Shown here: positions 18,673-26,875 of the stretch, piece by piece
Position numbering within the stretch: position 1 is the first letter of the stretch
Layout of the letters: every line of letters starts with the position of its first letter
Source of the DNA: Helicobacter bilis
Lineage (GTDB): Bacteria; Campylobacterota; Campylobacteria; Campylobacterales; Helicobacteraceae
Assembly (NCBI RefSeq): GCF_001999985.1
Contig: NZ_CP019645.1
Location: forward strand, 930,001 to 994,000
Reading direction: 5' to 3'
Length of the DNA: 64,000 nucleotides
The notes under the pieces: generated by a model
The model's database searches: none
Told to the model about the DNA's origin: nothing
What the model saw: the letters and a program-made list of their open reading frames with translations, nothing else
Translations under genes and position numbers: made by a program

Positions 18673-18927
18673 GCTTTTAATAACTTGTAGCATAAGGGGA
18701 TAAAACTAGTTTTTACTCACGCCTAGTTGCTGTTGTATATGGTGTATTTTTTAGAATCTGACTTCCCAAAAACTGCCCAATTTCATGATAGAATCTAGGT
18801 TAGGTGTTTTGTTGCATTGAGTATGATATATTAGAATCTAATCGCCATTCTATACTTGAGTGGCTATAAGATTCAGTCTAGATTCTAAAATGCAAATAAA
18901 ATATAAAAACCTTAAGGAGAAATACTT

Positions 18928-19701
18928 ATGAAAAATGTAGTAACACAAGAAAAAGACTTTTTGCAAGAAAATCTTGTAGAAGCAAATTTGCTTTATGAGG
19001 GCAAAGGAAAAAAGCTGTATAAAACGACATTGGAGAATACTTTGCTTGCGGCGTTTAAAGATGATTTAACAGCATTTAACGCACAGAAAAAAAGTAGCGA
19101 AGAGGGCAAAGGCAGCCTAAATTGTCAAATCTCAACGCAGATTTTTACACTTTTAGAATCTAAGGGGATAAAAACTCACTTTATACAAACCTTGCAAGAT
19201 ACATATATGCTATGCAAGAGCTTAGAGATTATCCCCATTGAAGTTGTGGTGCGAAATATTGCTACTGGGAGTTTGAGTAAAAGACTAGGCATTCAAGAAT
19301 CTTTAGACATAAAAGACACGCCGCTTAAAGCCCCGCTTGTAGAGTTTTATTATAAAGATGATGCTTTGAATGATCCTATTATTACAGATTCTCATTGTCT
19401 TTTAATGGGACTTGCAAACACTGATGAGATAGCAAAACTTAAAGAGTTAGCATTGCAGGTGAATGAGATGTTGAAAGAGTATTTTGATAAGGCTTCATTG
19501 CGACTGATTGACTTTAAGCTTGAGTTTGGCAGAGATTCTAATAAGAATATTTTACTTGCTGATGAGATAAGCCCTGATAGTTGCCGTTTATGGGATAAGG
19601 CAACAAATAAAAAGATGGATAAAGATATTTTCCGTCAAAATCTAGGCAATGTAACAAGTGCTTATAAAGAAGTGTTGTCTCGTCTCACAGAGATTAAGTA
19701 A
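18928..19701 (+). CDS. purC: Phosphoribosylaminoimidazole-succinocarboxamide synthase
   Basis: SAICAR synthetase of de novo purine synthesis, joining aspartate to CAIR with ATP. The signatures are [50 protein letters not shown] and [15 protein letters not shown]. The 257-residue length is about 20 more than the minimal enzyme, from an N-terminal extension of about 15 residues. AAGGAGAA precedes the ATG. The gene is absent from H. pylori, which supports an enterohepatic or non-gastric Helicobacter. A lipoprotein gene follows after 3 bases. Confidence 0.96.
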   Translation: MKNVVTQEKDFLQENLVEANLLYEGKGKKLYKTTLENTLLAAFKDDLTAFNAQKKSSEEGKGSLNCQISTQIFTLLESKGIKTHFIQTLQDTYMLCKSLEIIPIEVVVRNIATGSLSKRLGIQESLDIKDTPLKAPLVEFYYKDDALNDPIITDSHCLLMGLANTDEIAKLKELALQVNEMLKEYFDKASLRLIDFKLEFGRDSNKNILLADEISPDSCRLWDKATNKKMDKDIFRQNLGNVTSAYKEVLSRLTEIK

Positions 19702-19704
19702 AAT

Positions 19705-20307
19705 ATGCGTTTTTATATCTTTTTTATATTATGTATTTTTAGCTTTACTGCATGTTCTATCAATCGTCAGCTTGTCCCACTTGCAAAGAGTAAGGAAATC
19801 GGCTTTGTGAGTGATGGTAGTTTTGTATTGCAAGACCCACCACACGGTAAAGCAAGAATCTATGTGTATAGGGAGAATAATCATGTCGGTTCATATCTAG
19901 GCTATACCTTGCGGATTGAGCATCAGCCAAAGACAGATTCTAAAGGGCGTCCAAGCTATAAGAACTATCAAGATTCACTTGGCTATATGGCAATGGGTAA
20001 GACCTTTTTAGCTGATGTTGAGGCTGGCTATCCTATCGCCCTTATGGCAAAGACAGAGGCTACAAGCTATGTGCTATTTACACCTATGGAGGGCGAGATT
20101 TATTGCATTAAAGGCAGTATGAAAAATGGCTGGACTATGCCTAGACCGCATATTGTCTTTGTAGATAAGCAGACATGTGAGGAAGCATGGATTGACTACT
20201 TTTCAAACAAAAATGTAGAGTTTCAAAATCAATGGCGTAAAGTCTATAATGAAAAGGGCGATAGGATTAGACTTGATACGCCTACAAAAGCACGCGTTAC
20301 GCAATAG
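19705..20307 (+). CDS. DUF2846-like lipoprotein
   Basis: A 200-residue lipoprotein. The signal peptide ends in the lipobox FTAC (Cys at about 17), so the mature protein is lipid-anchored in the envelope. The core, GKARIYVYRENNHVGSYLGYTLRIEH with a later FLADVEAGYPIAL and YVLFTPMEGEIYCIKGSM, resembles the DUF2846 beta-sandwich family. It starts 3 bases after purC, apparently translationally linked, but no functional relation to purine synthesis is evident. Confidence 0.72.
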   Translation: MRFYIFFILCIFSFTACSINRQLVPLAKSKEIGFVSDGSFVLQDPPHGKARIYVYRENNHVGSYLGYTLRIEHQPKTDSKGRPSYKNYQDSLGYMAMGKTFLADVEAGYPIALMAKTEATSYVLFTPMEGEIYCIKGSMKNGWTMPRPHIVFVDKQTCEEAWIDYFSNKNVEFQNQWRKVYNEKGDRIRLDTPTKARVTQ

Positions 20308-20529
20308 CTTGTATAGATTCTGTTTTTATAGAATCTATTTTTACTAAAAGATTTTAAATTCTTGCTATATTGCACCCACCCAAATGGTTGAGATTCTAAA
20401 ACCTAACGCAATCGCTTGTATAACTAAGCATTACAAAAAAGATGAAACATCTAATTTAGACTTTAAGTTTTAGATGTTTGCTTATACTCAATATCACAAG
20501 AATCTTAAATATATAATAATATAATAAAC

Positions 20530-20556
20530 TTTGCTTACGAACACCTTGTAAGCAAA
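20530..20556. promoter_or_regulatory. Perfect 9-9-9 palindrome before an outer membrane protein gene
   Basis: TTTGCTTAC, nine spacer bases and GTAAGCAAA are exact complements. It sits just downstream of several overlapping TATAAT-like words (20512-20528) and 21 bases before the ATG. That position suits a repressor operator or a 5'-leader hairpin. The regulator is unknown. Confidence 0.5.
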
Positions 20557-20577
20557 TCATTTTTAAGGGGTAAAATA

Positions 20578-21202
20578 ATGAGACTATTAAGAATCTTTCT
20601 ACTTAGCATTATGATATGTGGGAGCTTAAGGGCTGAAGGTGGATTGGAGAAATTTCCACATGCAATAGGAAATGTATTTCAAATAGCTTCATTTCACTAT
20701 GGCTTTAGCACAGATTTAAACAAGATAGATTCAAATAAAGTAGCTAAAGATAGATTTGGCGGAATCATTGGTGCTAGTGTAGGGTGGAATTTCTTTGTGG
20801 ATTTTGAGTATAGGTATAGCACTTACTATTTCAAACCTGCCGCACCTTATTCCTTTTACTGATTATGAAGTAGGCTTTGGAGCAAGGCTTAAATATCTTT
20901 ATATGGACACTTATGCTCCCACTCACTCTGTGGGCGGAGTGCTATATATCCACCCTGATGAATTTAGTAGTTTTAGTGGTTTGGGTTTAATTCACCTTAT
21001 AATTGGTGTCGGAGCAAACTTTAGCGAGAAACATAATCTCAAAGCAAATGGAGCATATATTGAAGTGGGTTTGGGCTTATTAAAAATAAGTCCACTTTTA
21101 GTCAATACCGATATTACCTATCGTGCAAATATCTATGGCGGACATAATGATTTAGATTTAGGGACAATCCATAGCTTAAACTTTGTTTGGACTTTTTTCT
21201 AA
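20578..21202 (+). pseudogene. Outer membrane beta-barrel protein, frameshifted as read
   Basis: The N-terminal 94 codons encode a signal peptide (RLLRIFLLSIMICGSLRAEG) and barrel strands, then stop at YSFY. The frame one base over continues at once as TDYEVGFGARLKYLYMDTY and runs to 21202, ending LNFVWTFF with the C-terminal aromatic of outer membrane proteins. Removing one T from the TTTT near 20854 restores one 207-residue barrel protein reading YSFTDYEVGFG. It is either a recent inactivation, a slippage site or a sequencing error. Typical of Helicobacter small outer membrane proteins; no specific family named. Confidence 0.75.
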
Positions 21203-21314
21203 TATTTGTTAGCTATGAAATCTTAATATTTTAGCATTATAAAATCTAAACAAATAGAATCTAGTCAATTAAAAATATCACTTAAAAAATATTGCACTTA
21301 AAATAGTAATGATG

Positions 21315-21320
21315 TATAAT
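21315..21320 (+). promoter_or_regulatory. Promoter -10 box for the mreD-like/mrdA unit
   Basis: TATAAT within GATGTATAATTGCGG, 24 bases before the start of the membrane-protein gene. This spacing gives a short leader. Confidence 0.5.
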
Positions 21321-21343
21321 TGCGGATAAAAAGAGTATAAACA

Positions 21344-21820
21344 ATGACTTATAAAAGAACAAAGACAAAGCATATAACATTTATTGTTTTAGGTATCATA
21401 GCCTATTTATTCTATGTTATGATGAGCGATATTTATCCTATTCTGCCACCGCTTATGGGCGTGTTATTTCTTATATTTCATAAGCATTATAATGATGAGA
21501 AGTTTTATATCTCAACGATTGTTCTTATATGCTTATTTTTCTATGAGTTTGATAAAACCTTACTTGTGGGAGTTATCCCTTGCGTGTTTTTTATCGTTAG
21601 ATTCTTTGTAGCAGAGCAGTTAGAATCTATTGTGCTTATAAACGCACCTTTTGTGCTTGTTTATGTGTGTTCTTTATATTTGCTTTATTTTGCGGGTTTA
21701 TTATTATGTAATGTTTTGTTTAAAACACCTATGTTATCCTTTTCAACAATCTATATGTATTATCTTATAGTGGATTGTATAATCGCATTAATATATTACT
21801 ACCTTGCTATTAAAGAGTGA
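21344..21820 (+). CDS. MreD-like membrane protein
   Basis: A 158-residue protein with five hydrophobic segments (about 11-25, 29-45, 53-70, 74-90, 100-125, 133-155), no conserved motif visible, and a basic N-terminus (TYKRTKTKH). Its stop overlaps the start of mrdA, the elongation penicillin-binding protein. mreD occupies this place in many bacteria (mreC-mreD-mrdA). MreD is too variable to be certain by eye, so this call rests mainly on topology and context. Confidence 0.55.
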   Translation: MTYKRTKTKHITFIVLGIIAYLFYVMMSDIYPILPPLMGVLFLIFHKHYNDEKFYISTIVLICLFFYEFDKTLLVGVIPCVFFIVRFFVAEQLESIVLINAPFVLVYVCSLYLLYFAGLLLCNVLFKTPMLSFSTIYMYYLIVDCIIALIYYYLAIKE

Positions 21821-23610
21821 TGATGAAAAATATACCGCAAAGCTTTCGGATTCTATATGCTATTTTTGGTGTTGTCTTCGCCATTATTATTATAAAGCTT
21901 TATATACTTGCTGTTGCTAGGCATGAATACTATGATAAACTATCAGTTGCAAATACGATTAAAACAGAAATCCTTGTGCCAACAAGAGGGCAAATACTTG
22001 ATAGGAATAACGAGCCTTTAGCGATAAATAAGCTAGGCTTTACTCTATCATTGCGTAATCGCTTGAGTAATGAAGAGCTAGAAAAAAGCATTGACTTTAT
22101 CGCTTCTCATATCATTGATATAGATAAAGAAGAGTTATTAGAAACTTATAAAAAATTTAATAGCATTTATCGCCGCACACCAGTTACGCTTATAGACTTT
22201 GTATCTTACGCACAAATGCAGATTATATATCCAGCTATGATACAAGAAAATAATATTATTGTAACCCCAACCACTAAGCGATACTATCCAAATAACGCAT
22301 CAGCCGCACATGTTATAGGCTATATCGGGGCAAGTGATGTGCGTGATAGAGAAAATGATCGTGTTTCACGATACACAAAGATTATCGGTAAGCAAGGCAT
22401 TGAAAAGCAATATAATGAATTTTTACAAGGGCAGCTTGGCGAAAAAGTCATACAGGTAAATAGCCTTAATCAGCAATTACGACTAATCGATGAAAAGCCC
22501 GCTACAAGCAATAATGATATGAAAATAAGTCTTGATATGCGTTTGCAAGAGCGGCTTGATTCTGTATTTAGTGAGCATAATGGTGCGGGTATTATCATGG
22601 ACGCACATAATGGCGAGATACTTGCCGCAGGAAGCTATCCAGAATATAATATTAATGACTTTGTCGGTGGAATCTCACATAAAAAATATAAAGACTTACT
22701 AGAAAATCCCTATAAACCACTTATTAATAAGCTTATTAGCGGTCAGTATCCACCGGGATCTGTTATCAAAATGGGTATGGCATTAGCATTTTTGGAATTT
22801 ACCGATACCACAGAAAAGACAATCATTTCTACACCCCCATATATTGAAGTCAATAAACATAAATTTCGCGATTGGAAAGCAGGCGGACATGGTAGCTCTG
22901 ATGTGTATAGGGCGATTAGAGAAAGTGTTGATGTGTATTTCTACAAACTCGCACAAATCGCGGGGATAAATAATCTAGCCATTGTGATGAATAAAATGGG
23001 ATTTGGGCAAAAAACAGGAGTTGATTTGCCTTATGAAAACTCTGGAATCTTCCCCACACCAGAATGGAAAATGAGAAACTATGCACAACAATGGTATGTA
23101 GGCGATACGATTGTTACTTCCATAGGGCAAGGCTCATTTCTATCCACACCTATGCAAGTGGCACGATATACCGCCCTTATTGCAAGTGGTAAGCTTGTAA
23201 CACCGCATTTTGCTAAAGAATTAGGTGGTAAGCCAACAAATATGCCTATAAAAGATGTATTAACAAAGTTTGAGCACTCAAAGCTACCCGCCTTAAGACT
23301 TGGCATGTATCAAGTCTGTTCCGATCCATCTGGCACGGCATATCGTGTAACACAAGGCACACAAGTAAAACTTGCATGTAAAACAGGGACAGCACAAGTC
23401 GTAGGTATCGCACAAGATGCAATAAAAAGAAAAAGGGAAGCTGATATGGAATATTGGCATAGATCGCAAAGCTGGATTACTGCCTTTTTACCTTATGAGA
23501 ATCCAAAATATGTGATTACTATCTTAATAGAGCATGGTGGAAGTGGAGGTCGTGGTGGTCCATTACTCGTGCAGCTTGCAAACGCCTTGCGTGAATTTGG
23601 GTATGTGTGA
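21820..23610 (+). CDS. mrdA: Penicillin-binding protein 2 (peptidoglycan D,D-transpeptidase)
   Basis: Cross-links peptidoglycan during lateral-wall elongation with RodA. The 596 residues have one N-terminal membrane span (about 10-28), the PBP dimerisation domain (LVPTRGQILDRNNEPLA, then HVIGYIG) and a transpeptidase domain with the catalytic SxxK in YPPGSVIKMGMAL, SxN-equivalent ESVDVYFYK, and KTGTAQVV. The C-terminus has AFLPYENPKYVITILIEHGG. ATG at 21820 overlaps the upstream stop (TGATG); ATG at 21823 is equally possible and better spaced from AAAGAG. Confidence 0.95.
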   Translation: MMKNIPQSFRILYAIFGVVFAIIIIKLYILAVARHEYYDKLSVANTIKTEILVPTRGQILDRNNEPLAINKLGFTLSLRNRLSNEELEKSIDFIASHIIDIDKEELLETYKKFNSIYRRTPVTLIDFVSYAQMQIIYPAMIQENNIIVTPTTKRYYPNNASAAHVIGYIGASDVRDRENDRVSRYTKIIGKQGIEKQYNEFLQGQLGEKVIQVNSLNQQLRLIDEKPATSNNDMKISLDMRLQERLDSVFSEHNGAGIIMDAHNGEILAAGSYPEYNINDFVGGISHKKYKDLLENPYKPLINKLISGQYPPGSVIKMGMALAFLEFTDTTEKTIISTPPYIEVNKHKFRDWKAGGHGSSDVYRAIRESVDVYFYKLAQIAGINNLAIVMNKMGFGQKTGVDLPYENSGIFPTPEWKMRNYAQQWYVGDTIVTSIGQGSFLSTPMQVARYTALIASGKLVTPHFAKELGGKPTNMPIKDVLTKFEHSKLPALRLGMYQVCSDPSGTAYRVTQGTQVKLACKTGTAQVVGIAQDAIKRKREADMEYWHRSQSWITAFLPYENPKYVITILIEHGGSGGRGGPLLVQLANALREFGYV

Positions 23611-23612
23611 TT

Positions 23613-23682
23613 AAAAGCCAGATATAAAAGATTATTCGCTTCTCATAAAATTCTTATGAAAGAAAAATGTTGGCTTTTTTGT
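23613..23682 (+). terminator. Possible terminator after mrdA
   Basis: AAAAGCCA just after the stop pairs with TGGCTTTTTT about 50 bases later, ending in a T run. The loop is long, so the stem may instead form with inner pairs (ATAAAATTC region). Confidence 0.3.
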
Positions 23683-23742
23683 AGAATCTCCTTTGTTGCT
23701 AGAGATTCGCATTTTTTATTTTAATATTAACTCCAAACAATC

Positions 23743-24255
23743 TTATTTGCCGATTGCATAGCAGGCATCATCTACATTTTCCTTACATGCTTTTTCTAAA
23801 AATGGTTGCGATATTTTATGTGTTAAGCCAAAGATTTCTGCTATCTCATAGCATTCAGTGCTAGAGCAAAGCGTTAAAAGATTATTGATTGCTGATTTTA
23901 GATTTTTTGAATCTTCGGCAGAATCGACACTATTAACACCATAAACATTAACTATAATATGTGCTATTTTTTTACACTCATCTTTCTTTTTATTTTCACA
24001 TTGCTTCATTAAAATATCTGCATACTTTTTTGAAAATTCGCTAAAGCAATATTCTTTCTCTGTGTAGCTTTTATATTTTGGCATTCCATACTCATCTTGC
24101 GATAAATAACACCCAGCTTTTTCATCATCACATTTATCGTGCATAGCATAATCACTCGCACTCATACACTCATTAAACTTCTCTTCAATATCCTCTTTCA
24201 AACCTGCATATACAATACTCATGCAACAAAACGCTAATATAAACAATTTACGCAT
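23743..24255 (-). CDS. Secreted cysteine-rich protein of the Hcp/Sel1-like type
   Basis: A 170-residue protein with a signal peptide (RKLFILAFCCMSIVYA) and at least ten cysteines spaced about 8 apart within helical segments (MHDKCDDEKAGCYLS, KQCENKKKDECKKIA, LLTLCSSTECYEIAEIFG, LEKACKENVDDACYAIG). The last segments have the A-x-C...A-C-Y pattern of the disulphide-stapled alpha/alpha repeats found in Helicobacter cysteine-rich proteins, although the repeats are degenerate. It is likely periplasmic or secreted. The function of such proteins is largely open. Confidence 0.65.
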   Translation of the reverse strand: MRKLFILAFCCMSIVYAGLKEDIEEKFNECMSASDYAMHDKCDDEKAGCYLSQDEYGMPKYKSYTEKEYCFSEFSKKYADILMKQCENKKKDECKKIAHIIVNVYGVNSVDSAEDSKNLKSAINNLLTLCSSTECYEIAEIFGLTHKISQPFLEKACKENVDDACYAIGK

Positions 24256-24361
24256 ATCTATCCTTTATAAATTTAGAATCTAACTAAAATACTAGTAGAA
24301 GTTTCTGCATTTTAACCCTAAATTACACCTAAATATTACAGAATCTAACATAATAAAAAGC

Positions 24362-25891
24362 CTAAAACAACGGCATATCCATCTCGCTTGGGATAGGTAT
24401 CTCCATAAGCTTTAAGATACTTGGGGCGATATTGCTTAACGCGCCATTTTGTATAGAATCTATGCCATTAGAATCTACAAAGCAAAAGACATCGCCTAGC
24501 GTGTGATTTGTTAGCGGTTTGAGATTGGCATCTTTCATTTCTTCGCAATTGCCATGATCGCTTGTCATTACTATGCTATATCCTTTTTGCTTGGCAAGAT
24601 TCCATATCTTTGCGATTTCGCTATCGACCGCTTCAACAGCTTTTATCGCTGCTTCAAAATTGCCTGTATGTCCCACCATATCGCCATTAGCAAAATTCAC
24701 CACGATAAAATCATAATCTTTATTAATAAAATCACACACGCCTTCACCTACTTCTCTAGCACTCATCTCTGGCTGTAAATCATAGGTTTTCACCTTTGGT
24801 GATGCTACTAAAAGCCTTGTTTCACCCGCCCATTCTTCTTCCCTGCCACCATTGAAAAAGAATGTTACATGCGCGTATTTCTCTGTCTCTGCGACATGGG
24901 CTTGTTTTAGCCCTCTTTTACTTAGAATCTCAGCAATGGTATTTTGCACCTTATCTTTTGGAAAAAGTATAGGAAAAGGGAAACTCTCATCATACTCACA
25001 CATACAGCCTATGAAAAGATTAGGGAAAAACTTTCTAGGAAATTCACTAAAATCCCTTAGCCCCAAACTCGCAATAATCTCTCTAGCCCTATCACTGCGA
25101 TAATTTACAAAGATAAAGCCCTCTGTGTTAGAATCTAGATTAGTTTCATTGATAAAATTTTGAGTATTATCGCTATTATATGCCTTAAAACCCTTATAGC
25201 CATTAAAGCTAGCAGGCTTTATAAACTCATCAAATACGCCCTCATCATAATGCTTTTGTATGTAGGATTCTATACTGCAAGTCTGCGGATTATCCCCATA
25301 GGCAAGGACTTCAAAGGCACATTGCACCCTATCCCACCTTTTATCCCTATCCATCGCATAGAATCTTCCGCAAACACTAGCTATCTGTATGCTATCACAT
25401 AGAATCTCTTGCAAAGATTCTAAATAGGAAAGAAAGCTTTGAGGCTTTACATCTCTGCCATCTGTGATTAAATGCAATAAAACTCTTTTTTGTCTCTCTT
25501 TTGCTAATAGGGCTAAACCCTTTAAATGATTAAGGTGTGAATGCACCCCGCCATCACTTGCTAATACGCATAAATGCAAGGTTTGTATAGAATCTAGTAT
25601 GCTATTTAATGCCTTATTAGATTCTATGCTTTTATCTTGCAGGGCATTATTAATTTTTACTAAATCTTGATAAAGGATACGCCCACTGCCTAAACTCATG
25701 TGTCCTACCTCAGAGTTTCCTATCTGTCCTTCTGGTAATCCCACACTCAAGCCATAAGTGCTAATGAGTGAATGCGGGACATGCTTAAAGAGATAGTCAT
25801 AATGCGGCTTTTTCGCATGAAAAAAGGCGTTATACTCTGTCTTTTCACTATGCCCAATGCCATCTGTAATGATAAGGACTACTTTTTTCAT
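24362..25891 (-). CDS. gpmI: 2,3-bisphosphoglycerate-independent phosphoglycerate mutase
   Basis: Interconverts 3- and 2-phosphoglycerate in glycolysis/gluconeogenesis; a Mn-dependent alkaline-phosphatase-fold enzyme. MKKVVLIITDGIGHSEKTEYNAF opens the phosphatase domain; GQIGNSEVGHMSLGSGR has the catalytic Ser; HSHLNHLKGL, LITDGRDV and GRFYAMDRDKRWDR follow; the metal-binding HTGNFEAAIKAVEAVD and TSDHGNCEEM complete the site. I place the start at the ATG at 25891 because AAGGA precedes it; the TTG/ATG further upstream lacks one. About 509 residues, normal for the family. Confidence 0.96.
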   Translation of the reverse strand: MKKVVLIITDGIGHSEKTEYNAFFHAKKPHYDYLFKHVPHSLISTYGLSVGLPEGQIGNSEVGHMSLGSGRILYQDLVKINNALQDKSIESNKALNSILDSIQTLHLCVLASDGGVHSHLNHLKGLALLAKERQKRVLLHLITDGRDVKPQSFLSYLESLQEILCDSIQIASVCGRFYAMDRDKRWDRVQCAFEVLAYGDNPQTCSIESYIQKHYDEGVFDEFIKPASFNGYKGFKAYNSDNTQNFINETNLDSNTEGFIFVNYRSDRAREIIASLGLRDFSEFPRKFFPNLFIGCMCEYDESFPFPILFPKDKVQNTIAEILSKRGLKQAHVAETEKYAHVTFFFNGGREEEWAGETRLLVASPKVKTYDLQPEMSAREVGEGVCDFINKDYDFIVVNFANGDMVGHTGNFEAAIKAVEAVDSEIAKIWNLAKQKGYSIVMTSDHGNCEEMKDANLKPLTNHTLGDVFCFVDSNGIDSIQNGALSNIAPSILKLMEIPIPSEMDMPLF

Positions 25892-25927
25892 TCTTTTTCC
25901 TTTTTGTGAAGCTAGATTCTCAAACAA

Positions 25928-26302
25928 TAAAGTAAGATTATAACAAAAAATATAATATCTATAAGCCCTATTTGGATTATTTACTTTCTATATCTGCGTA
26001 AAACACTTTAGCGACACTCAAAAATCCTGTCATATTAAGCATTATAAAAAAAGGTGAAATATCATTTTTAGATTCCAAACCATTGGTTTGTCATTTTGAG
26101 CGTAGCGAAACATCTAGCATAGAATCCAAAATAAATACAAAAACTACTAGAACGCATAAAACCTTATGTAAAGCAAAATGTGTATAAAGATTTATAATTT
26201 AAAAAATATTTCTGTATGTTTTCTATTTATTTACTATTTGTTTTTTTTTTTTTGTAGGGTTTCATTCTGCATTGATTGCAGAATATTTTACAAGGAGTTG
26301 TT
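25928..26302. other. Intergenic region with an A-type repeat and a T13 tract
   Basis: The gap between gpmI (leftward) and the TM2 gene (rightward) has no gene. It contains an A-type interspersed repeat (26088-26128: TTGTCATTTTGAGCGTAGCG, then AAACATCTAGC) and 13 consecutive T at 26241-26253, 50 bases before the TM2 ATG. The rest must hold both promoters. Confidence 0.6.
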
Positions 26303-26584
26303 ATGGCAGATACAAAAGGCATCGCAGCAAATGCGATTGTCCAAAAAGCAGGGAAAAAGAAATCGCCTTTACTTGGGTTTTTCTTAAGTTTCTTTCTTGG
26401 ATTTTGGGGTATAGATAGATTCTACAAAGGCGAGATAGGACTGGGTTTGCTTAAGCTTTTTACGCTTGGTGGGCTTGGGATTTGGTATGTTATTGATTGG
26501 TTTATTGTGCCTATGGGGATTAACTCAAATAATAAGCATATAGAATCACTTGAGCTTATGGCTGTGGCTACGGCTAATTCTTAA
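26303..26584 (+). CDS. TM2 domain-containing membrane protein
   Basis: A 93-residue protein of the TM2 family. A basic N-terminal arm (AGKKKSPLLG) is followed by the TM2 pattern FFLSFFLGFWGIDRFYKGEIGLGLLKLFTLGGLGIWYVIDWF, two membrane spans with a GxDRFYxG turn. ATG at 26303 is chosen because CAAGGAG lies 8 bases upstream; the in-frame ATG at 26276 has none. Function of stand-alone bacterial TM2 proteins is unknown. A T13 tract lies in its promoter region. Confidence 0.85.
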   Translation: MADTKGIAANAIVQKAGKKKSPLLGFFLSFFLGFWGIDRFYKGEIGLGLLKLFTLGGLGIWYVIDWFIVPMGINSNNKHIESLELMAVATANS

Positions 26585-26661
26585 TCTACTTTAAGAGCTT
26601 CCTAGCGAGTGTGAAAGTGGTGCGTTTATGTGGAAAATGCAGGAGAATTTGATTCTTCTAC

Positions 26662-26702
26662 CATATCTTTGAAAGCTCTTTTGCAGGGTTTTCAAAGATA
26701 TG
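26662..26702. repeat. Perfect 13-base inverted repeat downstream of the TM2 gene
   Basis: CATATCTTTGAAA (26662-26674) and TTTCAAAGATATG (26690-26702) are exact complements with a 15-base loop. There is no following T run, so it is not a classical terminator; it may still stop transcription or act as a leader structure for the next gene. Confidence 0.5.
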
Positions 26703-26875
26703 TATAAGAGAGTGGGGGAATACACTTCATTAGCGTTTTCTTGTGCCTATTAGCATTATGATAAAGAATGCAAGGCAAGTAGATTCTATAAAGCAAAGCT
26801 TATAATAAGGCTAATTAGCAAATATAGTAAATTTTAAGCATTGAGTTTGACAGATATAAAAGAGATGAGAAAAGT

